Below, piece after piece: positions 18,667 through 28,268 of a stretch of DNA of 64,000 nucleotides. Source of the DNA: Vibrio tarriae (GTDB lineage: Bacteria; Pseudomonadota; Gammaproteobacteria; Enterobacterales; Vibrionaceae). Where the stretch lies: assembly GCF_002216685.1 (NCBI RefSeq), contig NZ_CP022352.1:682001-746000 (forward strand), written 5' to 3'. Within the stretch, counting starts at the first letter, position 1. Each line of letters opens with the position of its first letter. The translations under genes and the position numbers were made by a program. The notes beneath the pieces were generated by a model that did not search any database, was not told where the DNA came from, and was given only the letters and a program-made list of their open reading frames with translations.

Positions 18667-18951
18667 GTAAGACTCCGTTGTTGGGACGTTTGTTTTGTTG
18701 CGGTGAGTTTAAACAGAGCATGAGGTTGGATATATAGCGACTTGGTAACAGGATTGTTTCATTGATTGAACTAATTGATGGGAAGGCTTGAGGATTAGTT
18801 TACTTTCTATTTCATCCCTAATTGAAATTGCTGCGGTGTTGACGAGGTTTGTTCACTCCAATCACCTTGTCTATTTGTGAGCATAGGAATGAATTCATGT
18901 GCCGCCTAGTTACCACTCGCTCTTTGGGTATATTGCGGAAAATAGAGATAA
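18667..18951. repeat. Intergenic region with Vibrio repeat, copy 2
   Basis: About 285 bp without a gene. The part 18815-18936 is the second copy of the repeat seen at 1-76. It has the same block order (TGCCGCCTA, then TTTGGGTATAT) with a CCTAATTGAA block upstream. The copies differ at many positions. The promoter of the MBL gene must lie in the right-hand part, but no strong match is evident. Confidence 0.55.
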
Positions 18952-18977
18952 AAAAAAGCACCCTAAGGTGCTTTTTT
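18952..18977 (-). terminator. Terminator of the 46-residue protein gene
   Basis: AAAAAAGCACC and GGTGCTTTTTT pair around a 4-nt loop. It is symmetrical, so it can act on both strands, and lies 14 bp past the stop of the small gene at 18991-19131. Confidence 0.85.
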
Positions 18978-18990
18978 CTGGTGGTTTGAA

Positions 18991-19131
18991 TTACAAACCG
19001 CCTTGATTTTGTGCTTCTTTCACCATTTGTTGGCGCTGAGCTTCCATGTCAGATGCAACGTCACTGTCCTTATGTGTTGACTGTTCCAAAGCCTGTGGAA
19101 CCAAAACATAGTACTTGTTGATTGTCATCAT
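18991..19131 (-). CDS. Small conserved-looking protein, 46 residues
   Basis: A short hydrophilic protein beginning MMTINKYYVLVPQALEQ and ending in a Gln-rich helix. The frame is open further upstream, but a run of terminator sequence lies there. The double ATG at 19131/19128 follows AGAGAAT and sits between a terminator (the gnd operon, upstream) and its own terminator (downstream). That framing, more than its sequence, argues that it is a real gene. I do not recognise a family. Confidence 0.6.
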   Translation of the reverse strand: MMTINKYYVLVPQALEQSTHKDSDVASDMEAQRQQMVKEAQNQGGL

Positions 19132-19160
19132 CGATTCTCTTAAAAGCGAAATGTGCAGAA

Positions 19161-19195
19161 AAAAAATAGAGGATGTCGGCAAAACCGACATCCTC
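19161..19195 (-). terminator. Terminator of the zwf-pgl-gnd operon
   Basis: GAGGATGTCGG and CCGACATCCTC form an 11-bp perfect stem with a 5-nt loop. On the minus strand it is followed by TATTTTTTTT. It lies about 90 bp past the gnd stop. Confidence 0.9.
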
Positions 19196-19284
19196 CCTGA
19201 ACGGCGAAATTATAGGCTGATACGAAAGAAGTAGCTAGCCCTAATTTCATCCTTATCAGTATGACGCTTTCCTACTAGGTGTCA

Positions 19285-20733
19285 TTACACGTCGTAAGTG
19301 GTAGACGCAGTATTACCGCCTGTACCCGTCCAGTTAGTGTGGAAGAACTCACCACGCGGACGATCGATACGCTCATAAGTGTGCGCACCAAAGTAATCAC
19401 GCTGTGCTTGCAGCAGGTTCGCTGGCAGGCGAGCCGTAGTGTAACCATCAAGGAAGGTCAGTGCTGAAGTCGTACATGGCATTGGAATGCCGACTTCCAG
19501 CGATTTTGCTGCCACTTTACGCCATGCAACCAGACAGTTGTCCAGAATACCTTTGAAGTACGCATCAGAGCCTAAGAACGCCAGTTCTGGGTTCTTTTCA
19601 AACGCATCACGGATGTTGCCTAGGAACGCAGAGCGGATGATACAACCACCACGCCACATCAGAGCCACGTTACCGTAGTTCAGGTTCCAACCATTCTCGT
19701 TTGATGCTTCACGCATCAGCATAAAGCCTTGCGCGTAAGAGATGATTTTTGAAGCCAGCAGCGCTTGACGCAGTGCATCAACCCAAACTTGTTTGTCACC
19801 TTCCACTTGAGTTTTGGTTTTACCAAACAGTTTTTCTGCTTCAACACGTTGATCTTTCAGTGCGGATAGGCAGCGAGAGAACACGGATTCCGTGATCAGC
19901 GTCAGTGGGATGCCCATGTCCAGCGCGTTGATGCCCGTCCATTTGCCTGTGCCTTTTTGGCCAGCAGTATCGAGGATCTTCTCAACCAGCGCTTCACCAT
20001 CTTCATCTTTGTAGCCAAGGATGTCAGCGGTGATCTCAACCAAGTAGCTGTCTAGCTCAGTTTTGTTCCAGTCAGCAAACACGGCTTGCATTTCATCTGC
20101 CGACATTCCCAGACCATCTTTCATGAACTGGTAAGCTTCAGTGATCAGCTGCATGTCGCCGTATTCGATACCGTTGTGAACCATTTTCACGAAGTGACCG
20201 GCACCATCGTTGCCCACCCAGTCACAGCAAGGCTCACCAGCGTCAGTTTTTGCAGAAATGCCTTGGAAAATCGGTTTTACCGCTTCCCATGCTTCAGGTG
20301 CGCCACCCGGCATGATGGAAGGTCCGAAACGTGCACCTTCTTCACCACCAGAAACACCCGTACCGATGAAGTGAATGCCTTTTTCACGCAGTGCTTTAAC
20401 ACGGCGGTTAGTATCAGGGAAGTTGGTGTTACCACCATCAATGATGATGTCACCTTTGTCGAGCAGTGGAAGCAGTTGCTCGATGAAGTCATCAACCACT
20501 TGACCTGCACGCACCATCAGCATCACTTTGCGTGGTGTCGCCAGTTTATCAACCAGCTCTTGCAGCGTGTAAGCGCCAACAATGTTAGTGCCTTTGGCTG
20601 GGCCTTCTAAGAACTCGTCCACTTTAGCCGCGGTACGGTTGTGTGCCACCACTTTGAAGCCGTGGTCGTTCATGTTGAGGATCAGGTTTTGGCCCATGAC
20701 TGCAAGGCCGATTACACCGATATCACCTTTCAT
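19285..20733 (-). CDS. gnd: 6-phosphogluconate dehydrogenase
   Basis: A 482-residue NADP-dependent enzyme that oxidises and decarboxylates 6-phosphogluconate to ribulose 5-phosphate. The N-terminal nucleotide-binding site is GVIGLAVMGQNLILN, the substrate block is GTGVSGGEEGARFGPSIMPGG in shortened form near residue 125, and KMVHNGIEYGDMQ near residue 185 carries the catalytic Lys. Full length. It is the last gene of the zwf-pgl-gnd set and is followed by a terminator. Confidence 0.96.
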   Translation of the reverse strand: MKGDIGVIGLAVMGQNLILNMNDHGFKVVAHNRTAAKVDEFLEGPAKGTNIVGAYTLQELVDKLATPRKVMLMVRAGQVVDDFIEQLLPLLDKGDIIIDGGNTNFPDTNRRVKALREKGIHFIGTGVSGGEEGARFGPSIMPGGAPEAWEAVKPIFQGISAKTDAGEPCCDWVGNDGAGHFVKMVHNGIEYGDMQLITEAYQFMKDGLGMSADEMQAVFADWNKTELDSYLVEITADILGYKDEDGEALVEKILDTAGQKGTGKWTGINALDMGIPLTLITESVFSRCLSALKDQRVEAEKLFGKTKTQVEGDKQVWVDALRQALLASKIISYAQGFMLMREASNENGWNLNYGNVALMWRGGCIIRSAFLGNIRDAFEKNPELAFLGSDAYFKGILDNCLVAWRKVAAKSLEVGIPMPCTTSALTFLDGYTTARLPANLLQAQRDYFGAHTYERIDRPRGEFFHTNWTGTGGNTASTTYDV

Positions 20734-20746
20734 TTATTGCTCTCCT

Positions 20747-21463
20747 TCACGCAATCTTTGCTGCGGCGTCTGAATCTAAGTACCACTCGGTCACTCCTGA
20801 AGTGGAGTGAATTTTGGCTGCCGGATAAGGCAGTTGCTCGGCTGGAGTGGTGTGAATTTGTTCTACGATCTCGGCTTTACCTGCGCCAAGAACGAGATAA
20901 CTCATGCGTTTTGCGGCTTGCAGCACTTTCGCGGTTTTTGAAACGCGTCGCTGTCCGGATTCCGGATGGCTTGCCACCACCGAAAGATTGGCGTCTGCAT
21001 AGTCGGTTTGCCCTGGGAACAGGGATGCGGTATGACCATCGGCACCGACACCGAGTAGAATCCAATCAAACACAGGCGTGCCGTTTTCGGTTGGGATCAC
21101 ATGCGCCATCGCTTGTGCAAAACGTTCCGCTTCCGCTTGTGGCTCGTTTTCTCCCAGAATGCGGTGAATGTTTTGCGCAGGCATGTTGATTTTGCTAAAC
21201 AGCAGCGCATTGGCTTCACCGTAATTGCTTTGTGCATCATCGGGAGCCACACAGCGCTCATCCCCCCACCAGAAATGCAGGTTTTGCCACTGAATGTCGT
21301 TCGCGTAAGGCTGGCTTGCCAAAAGCTTAAACAGCATTTTGGGCGTGCTGCCGCCAGACAGGGAAATGTGTACTGGCTGACCTTGCTGGCTGTACGCCAA
21401 CATATCGTCAGCAAGGCTTTTCACCACGGCATCCGCCGTTGGGAAAATTTTATGGTTGATCAT
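20747..21463 (-). CDS. pgl: 6-phosphogluconolactonase
   Basis: A 238-residue enzyme of the DevB/SOL type that hydrolyses 6-phosphogluconolactone. The family blocks [17 protein letters not shown] near residue 32 and [18 protein letters not shown] near residue 66 are clear, with [16 protein letters not shown] near residue 135. It overlaps the end of zwf by four bases and lies 13 bp before gnd, so the three steps of the oxidative pentose phosphate pathway are made together. Confidence 0.95.
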   Translation of the reverse strand: MINHKIFPTADAVVKSLADDMLAYSQQGQPVHISLSGGSTPKMLFKLLASQPYANDIQWQNLHFWWGDERCVAPDDAQSNYGEANALLFSKINMPAQNIHRILGENEPQAEAERFAQAMAHVIPTENGTPVFDWILLGVGADGHTASLFPGQTDYADANLSVVASHPESGQRRVSKTAKVLQAAKRMSYLVLGAGKAEIVEQIHTTPAEQLPYPAAKIHSTSGVTEWYLDSDAAAKIA

Positions 21464-22965
21464 AATTCGCAGTAATCCGTGTTAGTGAGGTTTTTACAAG
21501 GGAAGCGCCACTCACGGCCGTCACGGCGCAGCAAGTCATCCGACTCTTTAGGGCCCCAAGTACCACAGGCGTAGCCATACAGCGATTGTGGGTCTTGTTT
21601 GAAATCGAGGATCGGCTGCACAAACTTCCAACAAGCTTCTACCGCATCAGTGCGGGCAAACAGTGTCGCGTCACCATTGAGTGCATCCAGCAGCAAACGC
21701 TCATAAGCGGTGAGCATTTTGATCTGCTCCAGTGAGGCGTAGTGGAAATTCATCGACACTTCTTTGGCTTTGAAACCTGCGCCCGGCTCTTTCAAGCCGA
21801 AGCTCATCAGAATGCCTTCATCAGGCTGAATACGGATGATCAGCTTGTTCTCTGGCGCATTTTGCCCAAAGACGGGGTGCGGTGTGCGTTTGAAGTGAAT
21901 GACCACTTCGGTGACACGCGTTGGTAAACGTTTACCGCTGCGCACATAGAATGGCACACCATTCCAACGCCAGTTATTGATGAACATTTTCAGAGCAACA
22001 TAAGTTTCGGTGCGTGAATCCGCCGCCACGCCAGGCTCATTACGGTAGCTGGGTAAAAACTGCCCACGCACTTCCGATTCGGTGTATTGGCCGAGCACCA
22101 GATTGTTGCGCAGATCAGATTCAGAAAGTGGTTGTAGGCTTTGCAGTACCTTGTTCACTTCGTTACGAATGGAATCCGCGTTGATCGCCGCAGGCGGTTC
22201 CATGCCCACCATAGCCAGCACTTGCAGCAGGTGGTTTTGGAACATATCGCGCACCGCGCCAGAACCATCGTAATAACCGCCGCGCTCTTCCACACCTAGG
22301 AATTCTGCGCCTGTGATTTCCACGTAATCAATAAAGTTACGGTTCCACAGTGGCTCAAACATGCCGTTGGCAAAGCGGAATACCAGCAGGTTTTGCACGG
22401 TTTCTTTACCAAGGTAGTGGTCGATACGGTAAATCTGGTGCTCTTTGAAGTGGCGGTGGATTTCCACATCCAGCTCTTGCGCAGATTGCAAATCGTAACC
22501 AAAAGGTTTCTCGATGATCAGACGCTTCCAACCTTGAGTCTCATCGTTGAGGCCATGTGCCGCAAGGCAAGCTGGGATCACGCCATACAAGCTTGGTGGC
22601 GTCGCGAGATAAAACAGCGTATTACGCTGTTCAAACTGATAACCGTTAGCCAGTGTATCAAGGCGAGTCGCTAAGTGCTGATAATCAGCTACTTCTGAGG
22701 TGTTCAGCGCTTGATAATGCACATGCTGCATGAAAGCTTCGAGAGCGGCTGGTTCGGTTTTTTCCAGCTCTTGCAGTGAGCGCTTTAGCTTCTCGCGGTA
22801 AGACTCGTCACTGTACTCTGTACGGCTCACACCTAAAATCGCAAACGATTTAGGCAGTTGCTGACTGGCATAGAGGTGATACAACGCAGGAATAAGCTTA
22901 CGGTACGTCAAATCTCCCGAAGCACCGAAAATTACGATGCTGCTGTTTTCAGGTATTACCATCAT
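21460..22965 (-). CDS. zwf: Glucose-6-phosphate 1-dehydrogenase
   Basis: A 501-residue enzyme that starts the oxidative pentose phosphate pathway and supplies NADPH. The NADP site is [20 protein letters not shown] at the N-terminus. The active-site stretch [15 protein letters not shown] near residue 180 carries the catalytic His/Lys context. There are two adjacent ATG codons at 22965 and 22962; the second has better spacing from AAAGGAAAG. First gene of the operon. The promoter must lie in 22966-23100. Confidence 0.95.
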   Translation of the reverse strand: MMVIPENSSIVIFGASGDLTYRKLIPALYHLYASQQLPKSFAILGVSRTEYSDESYREKLKRSLQELEKTEPAALEAFMQHVHYQALNTSEVADYQHLATRLDTLANGYQFEQRNTLFYLATPPSLYGVIPACLAAHGLNDETQGWKRLIIEKPFGYDLQSAQELDVEIHRHFKEHQIYRIDHYLGKETVQNLLVFRFANGMFEPLWNRNFIDYVEITGAEFLGVEERGGYYDGSGAVRDMFQNHLLQVLAMVGMEPPAAINADSIRNEVNKVLQSLQPLSESDLRNNLVLGQYTESEVRGQFLPSYRNEPGVAADSRTETYVALKMFINNWRWNGVPFYVRSGKRLPTRVTEVVIHFKRTPHPVFGQNAPENKLIIRIQPDEGILMSFGLKEPGAGFKAKEVSMNFHYASLEQIKMLTAYERLLLDALNGDATLFARTDAVEACWKFVQPILDFKQDPQSLYGYACGTWGPKESDDLLRRDGREWRFPCKNLTNTDYCEL

Positions 22966-23488
22966 CTTTCCTTTAGAAACGAGGTACTCCCTTGATTTTG
23001 CAGTGAATCAATATCCATATTCACCGGAAAACCTTTGGGTATTGTTAGCATGCGCCAACCCTAGCAGCGCAATACACAAATCAAAAACCGATCTTGCCTA
23101 TAGGTTTAATAGGAAAAATCAATCGGCGGGGAGGAACTTGTGCTAGCGAAACTCATCCCCGACTCGGGGACGTATTGTCTACGACTCTTTGACATACATC
23201 AACTATTGATAACGCAATCGATTGAATTGTGGCAGGTGAAAATGTTAACCATTAGTTTTTAAAGAAAAATTCAAAATAAGTTGAATGACTAGTTCTAAAT
23301 GACTTGAAGTGACGCTCGGTGAGAAGGGAATAACAAATGGCACAGTGATAGGCCGACCTTTGATGAGAGCTCAAGATGACACTCATCATCCCCGTGACAT
23401 TCGCCTTGGTGTCAACCATGATTGTAAATAGCAACCCGAGGGGGAGACTGCTACACTGGCCGACAATGCGTTAGGAAGGACTGTTGAA
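22966..23488. other. Intergenic region between divergent zwf and PHP phosphatase genes
   Basis: About 520 bp without a gene I can support. It must hold the promoters of zwf (minus) and of the PHP gene (plus). No repeat, tRNA or strong hairpin is seen. Confidence 0.5.
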
Positions 23489-24235
23489 ATGAAATTAGCC
23501 GTAGATACTCACACTCACACTTACGCCAGTGGCCATGCTTACAGTACGCTGATTGAGAATGCGCGTGCGGCCAAGCAAAATGGCTTGACGCTGTTTTGTA
23601 CCACTGACCATGCCGAATCTATGCCCGGAGCGCCGCATTACTGGTTTTTCTCCAACCAGCGCATTTTGCCGCGATTTCTTGAAGGGGTGGGCGTAATTCG
23701 TGGTGTGGAGGCCAACATCCTCAATCCGCAAGGTGATATTGATTTGCACCCAAGCGTTGACCAGAACTTAGATTGGGTGATTGGCAGTTTCCACGAACCA
23801 GTATTTCATCCCGCCGATAAAACCGTGCATACCCAAGCCTTGATTGAAACCATCAAAGGCGGCCGAGTGGATGCGCTAGGGCATCTGGGTAACCCGCATT
23901 TTGATTTCGACTTTGAACAGGTGATTGTCTGTGCCAAAGCGCATAATGTGGCGATTGAAATCAACAACAGCACTTTAAAAGGGCATAGTCGAGTGGGCAG
24001 TATTGATCGTTGTTACGAGATTGCCCGTGTCGCGAAATCGCTCGATGCCTACATCACGACTGGCAGTGATGCCCATTTTTGTCTGGATATCGGCGGTTTA
24101 TCCCTAGCCAGTCAACTGATTGATGAAGTGGGCATTAACCCGCAACGCGTTATCACTCATACCGCGCGTCAGTTCCTCGATTTTCTTGAGTTGCGTGGTC
24201 GCCAGCCGATTGAAGAGTTTGTCGGTGTACTTTAA
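23489..24235 (+). CDS. PHP-domain phosphatase, YcdX family
   Basis: A 248-residue metal-dependent phosphoesterase. The PHP motifs are [15 protein letters not shown] at residues 6-20, TTDHAE near residue 39, GVEANIL near 72, GSFHEPVF near 98 and GSDAHF near 192. All metal-binding His/Asp positions appear to be present. YcdX of E. coli is the closest well-known type; its natural substrate is not settled. Single gene with ribosome binding site GGAAGGA. Confidence 0.88.
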   Translation: MKLAVDTHTHTYASGHAYSTLIENARAAKQNGLTLFCTTDHAESMPGAPHYWFFSNQRILPRFLEGVGVIRGVEANILNPQGDIDLHPSVDQNLDWVIGSFHEPVFHPADKTVHTQALIETIKGGRVDALGHLGNPHFDFDFEQVIVCAKAHNVAIEINNSTLKGHSRVGSIDRCYEIARVAKSLDAYITTGSDAHFCLDIGGLSLASQLIDEVGINPQRVITHTARQFLDFLELRGRQPIEEFVGVL

Positions 24236-24311
24236 TTTTGCAACAAAGCCAAGCTCACTTTTGCAGGCAGAATGGCGTACAATTCCACTCCCTTCAAAAG
24301 TGAGTAGAAAA

Positions 24312-24695
24312 ATGAAAAGAACACTGATTCTAACGGCGGCATTGCTCGCCACTCCGGTTTTTGCCGCTGGGCAAGATCTTAAATCGATCATGCAAGACAT
24401 GAAACTGGCGTTTAAACAAGCCGCGGAAGCCCAAACCGTCGAAGCAATGCAAGTTCCTGTGACCACCCTGGAAGGCTTAGTTAAGCAAGCGACACAGAGG
24501 TCGTATCCCGCTGAAAAAGAAGCCACTTACCAAGAAGGCTTCCAAAAGCTCGCGGTGACTTTGGATAAAATAGACGCTCATTTGCAAGCCGGTGAACTCG
24601 AGGCAGCAAAAGCTAGCCTAAAAACCGTTGATGATCTGCGAATTGAATACCATGACAAACGCAATCCAAGTATTTGGAAGCGGTTGTTTGGTTAG
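24312..24695 (+). CDS. cybC: Cytochrome b562 family periplasmic protein
   Basis: A 127-residue protein with a signal peptide (residues 1-19, cleavage after VFA), followed by a four-helix bundle. The Met near the start of the mature protein (SIMQDM) and the late His in IEYHDKR are in the right places for the Met/His heme ligands of cytochrome b562. The frame is open upstream to 24120 into the PHP gene, but the ATG at 24312 gives the signal peptide. The exact role of cytochrome b562 in cells is not well known. Confidence 0.85.
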   Translation: MKRTLILTAALLATPVFAAGQDLKSIMQDMKLAFKQAAEAQTVEAMQVPVTTLEGLVKQATQRSYPAEKEATYQEGFQKLAVTLDKIDAHLQAGELEAAKASLKTVDDLRIEYHDKRNPSIWKRLFG

Positions 24696-24851
24696 TCTGC
24701 CTTTTCCTTCCTGCTTGAGAGCGACTTAAGTGGGAAGGAACGCTTGTTAGATGTAAACAACCCTCATCTTTTTGTTAAAACTTGGGTGTAACACACTGTT
24801 ATGGTTATCACTAATGGTTATAGTAGTGAGCAATCCATAAAGAGTGTTGTT

Positions 24852-25199
24852 ATGAACCCGCAACGTACCTTTCACCGCTTGATGCTGAAACTCAGCCTAC
24901 TTAGTTGGCTGCTGGTTTCGCTCATGCCTGTGCTCAATGCGCACGGCAATGCGGCGGGCGTTTGGGCAACGCTTTGTACCATCAATGGTTTTGAACTGGT
25001 CAAAATTGAAGATGGCAAACCGCAAACTCAGCACAGTAAACCGTGTCCGTTTGCCCATTTCTCCAACTTTCATCACACCGAACTTCCAACCACACGACTT
25101 CCAATTCGACAAACGACGGCGCAAGTAGATGGTTACACTTTTTTGGCTCTAAGTGTCCGTTTTGAAAGTGCTGTCCCGCGTGCTCCGCCAGTGGCTTAA
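24852..25199 (+). CDS. DUF2946-like small protein
   Basis: A 115-residue protein with an N-terminal hydrophobic segment (LMLKLSLLSWLLVSLMPVLNAHG), then a C-rich stretch (CTINGFELVKI and KPCPFAH). This is the pattern of DUF2946 proteins, which often lie beside PepSY-type membrane proteins or copper and heme genes. The next gene is a PepSY-type protein. An upstream GTG/ATG at 24801 is in frame, but the ATG at 24852 gives the usual short start. Function unknown; metal handling at the membrane is a guess from the Cys and His content. Confidence 0.7.
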   Translation: MNPQRTFHRLMLKLSLLSWLLVSLMPVLNAHGNAAGVWATLCTINGFELVKIEDGKPQTQHSKPCPFAHFSNFHHTELPTTRLPIRQTTAQVDGYTFLALSVRFESAVPRAPPVA

Positions 25200-25310
25200 C
25201 TGAATTCATTACCCAATAACAATAAAACCATTTAGTAAAGTCACACGCTCATATCCCATTTGGTTTCTCCACCGAAGGGATAATTTGCGTTTAAAAAAGG
25301 AAGAAATACG

Positions 25311-26723
25311 TTGAGTACCGTTACTAAACCTCAACCGACGGCGGCTGCGCGTCGTAAAACCCTCTATTTTCTCACTTGGCGTTGGCATTTTTATGCGGGC
25401 CTGTTTGTGGTGCCTTTTATGTTGATGTTGGCGCTGACGGGCTTAGTCATGTTGTTTGATGATGAAATTGAACAAGCTCGCTACGCCGAGGTATTAAACG
25501 TTACACCACAAGCGCAGGTCATGCCTGTTTCTCAGCAGCTTGCGGCAGTACAAAAGGCGTATCCAGAAGCGCAAGTTACCCAGTTTATTCCTGCGCCTCA
25601 GCCGGATTTAGCCAACCGTTTTTCTGTACTGTTTAGCGATGGTTCAACCCAATTTGTCACGGTTAATCCGTATAGCGCTGTGGTTCTGGGCACTATTGAT
25701 CGTAGCGAAAGCTGGTATGAATGGGCGAACAGCATTCACGGCACCTTATTGATTGGCGATTGGGGCGACTATTTGATTGAAGTCGCGGCCAGCTTGGGGA
25801 TGATTTTACTGGTGAGTGGCATCTACTTATGGTTGCCGCTGGATAACGCACGTAAAGCGGGGTTTCTCAAAATCCGAGTGGGCAGTGGTGCGCGAATTTT
25901 CTGGCGTGACCTGCACGCAAATTTAGGTGGCATGCTGTCCTTAGTGCTGCTGTTTTTCCTGATTTCCGGTCTTTCGTGGGCGGGCATTTGGGGCGGAAAA
26001 CTGGTGCAGGCATGGAATACCTTCCCGACGTATTACACTTGGGGAGAAAAACCGCAATCGGTACTCACGCATGCGAATTTAAACCATGGTTCAGAAAAAG
26101 AGATGCCTTGGAACTTAGAGCAAACGCCAGTACCGCAATCGCATCATCATGGGGGTGAGCATGAAATGGTTGCGATTAATCCTCAATTCGGTATCGATCA
26201 AGTGATTGCTCAGGCTAAGGCGCTCGGTTTTACGCAGTACCGCGTTGCTTTTCCGCGTGGAGAAACGGGTGTGTATACCGTTTCTGCCAATACCATGGCA
26301 GGCGATATTGTCGATCCGCGTGATGATCGCACCGCGCATTTTGACCAATATTCTGGTGCATTACTCACCGAGGTCACTTGGCAAGATTATTCGCCATTTG
26401 CCAAAGCGATGGCGGCGGGGATTTCGCTGCATCAAGGCGATCTGAGTGTATGGAACAAAATAGCCAACGTACTGTTTTGTCTCGCTTTCATTCTGATCTC
26501 TGTCACAGGTGTGGTGATGTGGTGGCTACGCCGCCCAACTGGTCAAGCTCGGCTAGGTGTTCCGCCACGTTTTGAGCAAGATGGAGTATGGAAAGCAGGC
26601 TTAGCCACGTTACTGGTGATTGGCGTGGCATTCCCACTGGCGGGAGCGACGATTGTGTTGGCTTTGCTGCTTGATGGATTACTGGTGAGTCGTATTGCTA
26701 AGCTGAAAATCGCTTTCAGTTAA
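25311..26723 (+). CDS. PepSY-associated TM helix protein
   Basis: A 470-residue inner-membrane protein with four to six membrane segments: one at FYAGLFVVPFMLMLALTGLV, one near LIEVAASLGMILLVSGIY, one near LGGMLSLVLLFFLISGLSW, and a C-terminal group. Between them lie PepSY-like periplasmic domains. Conserved His residues in WRWHFYAGL and SIHGTLL are typical of the family, whose members are thought to work in iron or flavin reduction at the membrane. The start is TTG, supported by AAGGAAG directly upstream and no nearby ATG. Confidence 0.85.
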   Translation: MSTVTKPQPTAAARRKTLYFLTWRWHFYAGLFVVPFMLMLALTGLVMLFDDEIEQARYAEVLNVTPQAQVMPVSQQLAAVQKAYPEAQVTQFIPAPQPDLANRFSVLFSDGSTQFVTVNPYSAVVLGTIDRSESWYEWANSIHGTLLIGDWGDYLIEVAASLGMILLVSGIYLWLPLDNARKAGFLKIRVGSGARIFWRDLHANLGGMLSLVLLFFLISGLSWAGIWGGKLVQAWNTFPTYYTWGEKPQSVLTHANLNHGSEKEMPWNLEQTPVPQSHHHGGEHEMVAINPQFGIDQVIAQAKALGFTQYRVAFPRGETGVYTVSANTMAGDIVDPRDDRTAHFDQYSGALLTEVTWQDYSPFAKAMAAGISLHQGDLSVWNKIANVLFCLAFILISVTGVVMWWLRRPTGQARLGVPPRFEQDGVWKAGLATLLVIGVAFPLAGATIVLALLLDGLLVSRIAKLKIAFS

Positions 26724-26746
26724 GTGCAAAAGTAGGAAAGTAAATA

Positions 26747-26773
26747 GAGGCCAGATTTTATCTGGCCTTTTTA
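26747..26773. terminator. Terminator between the PepSY gene and the VOC gene
   Basis: GGCCAGA and TCTGGCC pair around a 5-nt loop, followed by TTTTTAG on the plus strand. It separates the two converging genes. Confidence 0.82.
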
Positions 26774-26800
26774 GTTCACATGAGTACGAGTCGACCTCGT

Positions 26801-27184
26801 TTAAGCCTGATACAACTCAAGTGGTAATCCATCCGGATCAGCAAAAAAGGTGTAGGCTTTGCCTGTGTATTCATCAATGCGGATCGGCTCTACACACACG
26901 CCTTGTTGCTCTAGCTGAGCCTTTATTTCCGCCACGTCATCCACCACAAACGCCAAATGGCGTAGCCCTTGCGCTTCAGGAAAACTTGGCCGCTCAGGTG
27001 CGTTAGGAAAAGAGAACAATTCGATTTGTGAGCCATCAGGCAGGGCTAAATCCAGCTTGTAAGAGTCTCGCGCGGCGCGGTAGTTTTCTGCTACAACGCG
27101 CAAGCCGAGAATTTCTGTATAAAACGCTTTCGAGCGAGGGTAATCCGAACAAATGATCGCAGCATGATGAATGCGTTTTAGCAT
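26801..27184 (-). CDS. VOC family protein (glyoxalase-like)
   Basis: A 127-residue vicinal-oxygen-chelate protein. It starts with IHHAAIICSDYPRSKAFYTEILGL and ends with FFADPDGLPLELYQA, with metal-ligand-like His and Glu in both halves. It resembles the YaeR/gloA2 type, whose substrate is not settled. Its start overlaps the stop of the LysR gene by 7 bp, which suggests that the regulator and this enzyme are co-transcribed. Confidence 0.85.
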   Translation of the reverse strand: MLKRIHHAAIICSDYPRSKAFYTEILGLRVVAENYRAARDSYKLDLALPDGSQIELFSFPNAPERPSFPEAQGLRHLAFVVDDVAEIKAQLEQQGVCVEPIRIDEYTGKAYTFFADPDGLPLELYQA

Positions 27185-28116
27185 GTGGACTCCTTACCAT
27201 TGAGCTTAGGACTGAGGTGCTCGAGCACAAAATCAATAAACACTCGCAAGCGAGCTGGCATGTATTTGGTCTGCGCGTACTGCATAGCAATCGCGCCGTG
27301 ATAATTGCTCTTAATATTCCACTCTTGCAGCACTTGCACTACCTTGCCAGCCGTCAGCGCATCTTGCACCACAAAATCATGGAAAATCCCGATGCCGAGG
27401 TGATTCTTCACCCCAGTTAAACGCAGTTGCGATTGGTTCACCGCATAACGGCCACTCACCGCCACTGTGTGTGTTTCACGGCCTTTGGCAAACGTCCAGA
27501 TATGATCTTTATCGGTTTCCGCGAGGTAGAGACAATCATGTTCGGCTAGATCGGTGGGGTGAACCGGCGTACCACGCTGCACCAAATATTCAGGGCTGGC
27601 ACACAGGACCAAATTGGTTTTGCACAGCTCTCGCAGCACTAAGTTTTCATCTGGCTTATCCGTCAAGCGAAAGGCGACATCAATATTGTGTTTGAACAGA
27701 TCAATGTCACCATCGGCGGCACGCAGCTTGAGCTGAATATGCGGATATTGGGCGAGAAATGGCACCACAAACGGCTGCAATACGGAATTTAAAAACGCCT
27801 CTGGCGCAGCAACCGTCAGGGCGCCAGCAGGTTCGGCATGTTCCGAACTGGAGATTTCAATGGCTTGCTGCGCCGCATTGACCATCAATAAGCTTTGGTC
27901 ATACACCTTTTGCCCTGCTTGAGTAATGATGAGTTTGCGCGTCGTACGTTCAAACAGCTTGACCGACAAGGCTTGCTCAAGGCGAGTAATCAGCTTACTG
28001 AGCGCAGAAGGTGTTACGCCAAGTTTGCTGGCCGCAGCGGTAAAACTGCCTTCATTGACCACCACAATAAAAGTGGCGAGGTCGGGTAGTAGGGTAATCA
28101 ATTTGGGAAGTAACAT
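27178..28116 (-). CDS. LysR family transcriptional regulator
   Basis: A 312-residue regulator. Residues about 1-62 form the LysR winged helix (FIVVVNEGSFTAAASKLGVTPSALSKLITRLE). The rest is the effector-binding domain. The ATG at 28116 gives the usual N-terminus (MLLPKLITLLPDL); an upstream TTG at 28140 is in the same frame but less likely. Unusually for a LysR gene, the likely target (the VOC gene) lies downstream in the same direction and overlaps it. The effector is unknown. Confidence 0.88.
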   Translation of the reverse strand: MLLPKLITLLPDLATFIVVVNEGSFTAAASKLGVTPSALSKLITRLEQALSVKLFERTTRKLIITQAGQKVYDQSLLMVNAAQQAIEISSSEHAEPAGALTVAAPEAFLNSVLQPFVVPFLAQYPHIQLKLRAADGDIDLFKHNIDVAFRLTDKPDENLVLRELCKTNLVLCASPEYLVQRGTPVHPTDLAEHDCLYLAETDKDHIWTFAKGRETHTVAVSGRYAVNQSQLRLTGVKNHLGIGIFHDFVVQDALTAGKVVQVLQEWNIKSNYHGAIAMQYAQTKYMPARLRVFIDFVLEHLSPKLNGKESTC

Positions 28117-28225
28117 AAGTGTCGATGAGTCGGCCAACAAGTGGCGTCACTGTCGCAGAATCATCGGCTAAATGCAATTTGGTGAAATTAAAGTGAGGAG
28201 TTGTCGGGCAAGAACAGTATCCCGC

Positions 28226-28243
28226 CTAGATCTAGATCTAGAT
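28226..28243. repeat. Three tandem CTAGAT hexamers
   Basis: Three perfect CTAGAT units in a row, flanked by CCCGC and GACGGG, so the block could form a weak hairpin. It lies about 25 bp past the stop of the sulfhydrylase gene. No T-run follows on either strand, so it is not a typical terminator. Confidence 0.5.
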
Positions 28244-28268
28244 ATAGACGGGACAAGGTACGCATCGC

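Noticed and set aside
20086..20610. Plus-strand 174-residue ORF opposite gnd
   Set aside because: Antisense shadow of a conserved enzyme with normal codon use on the other strand.
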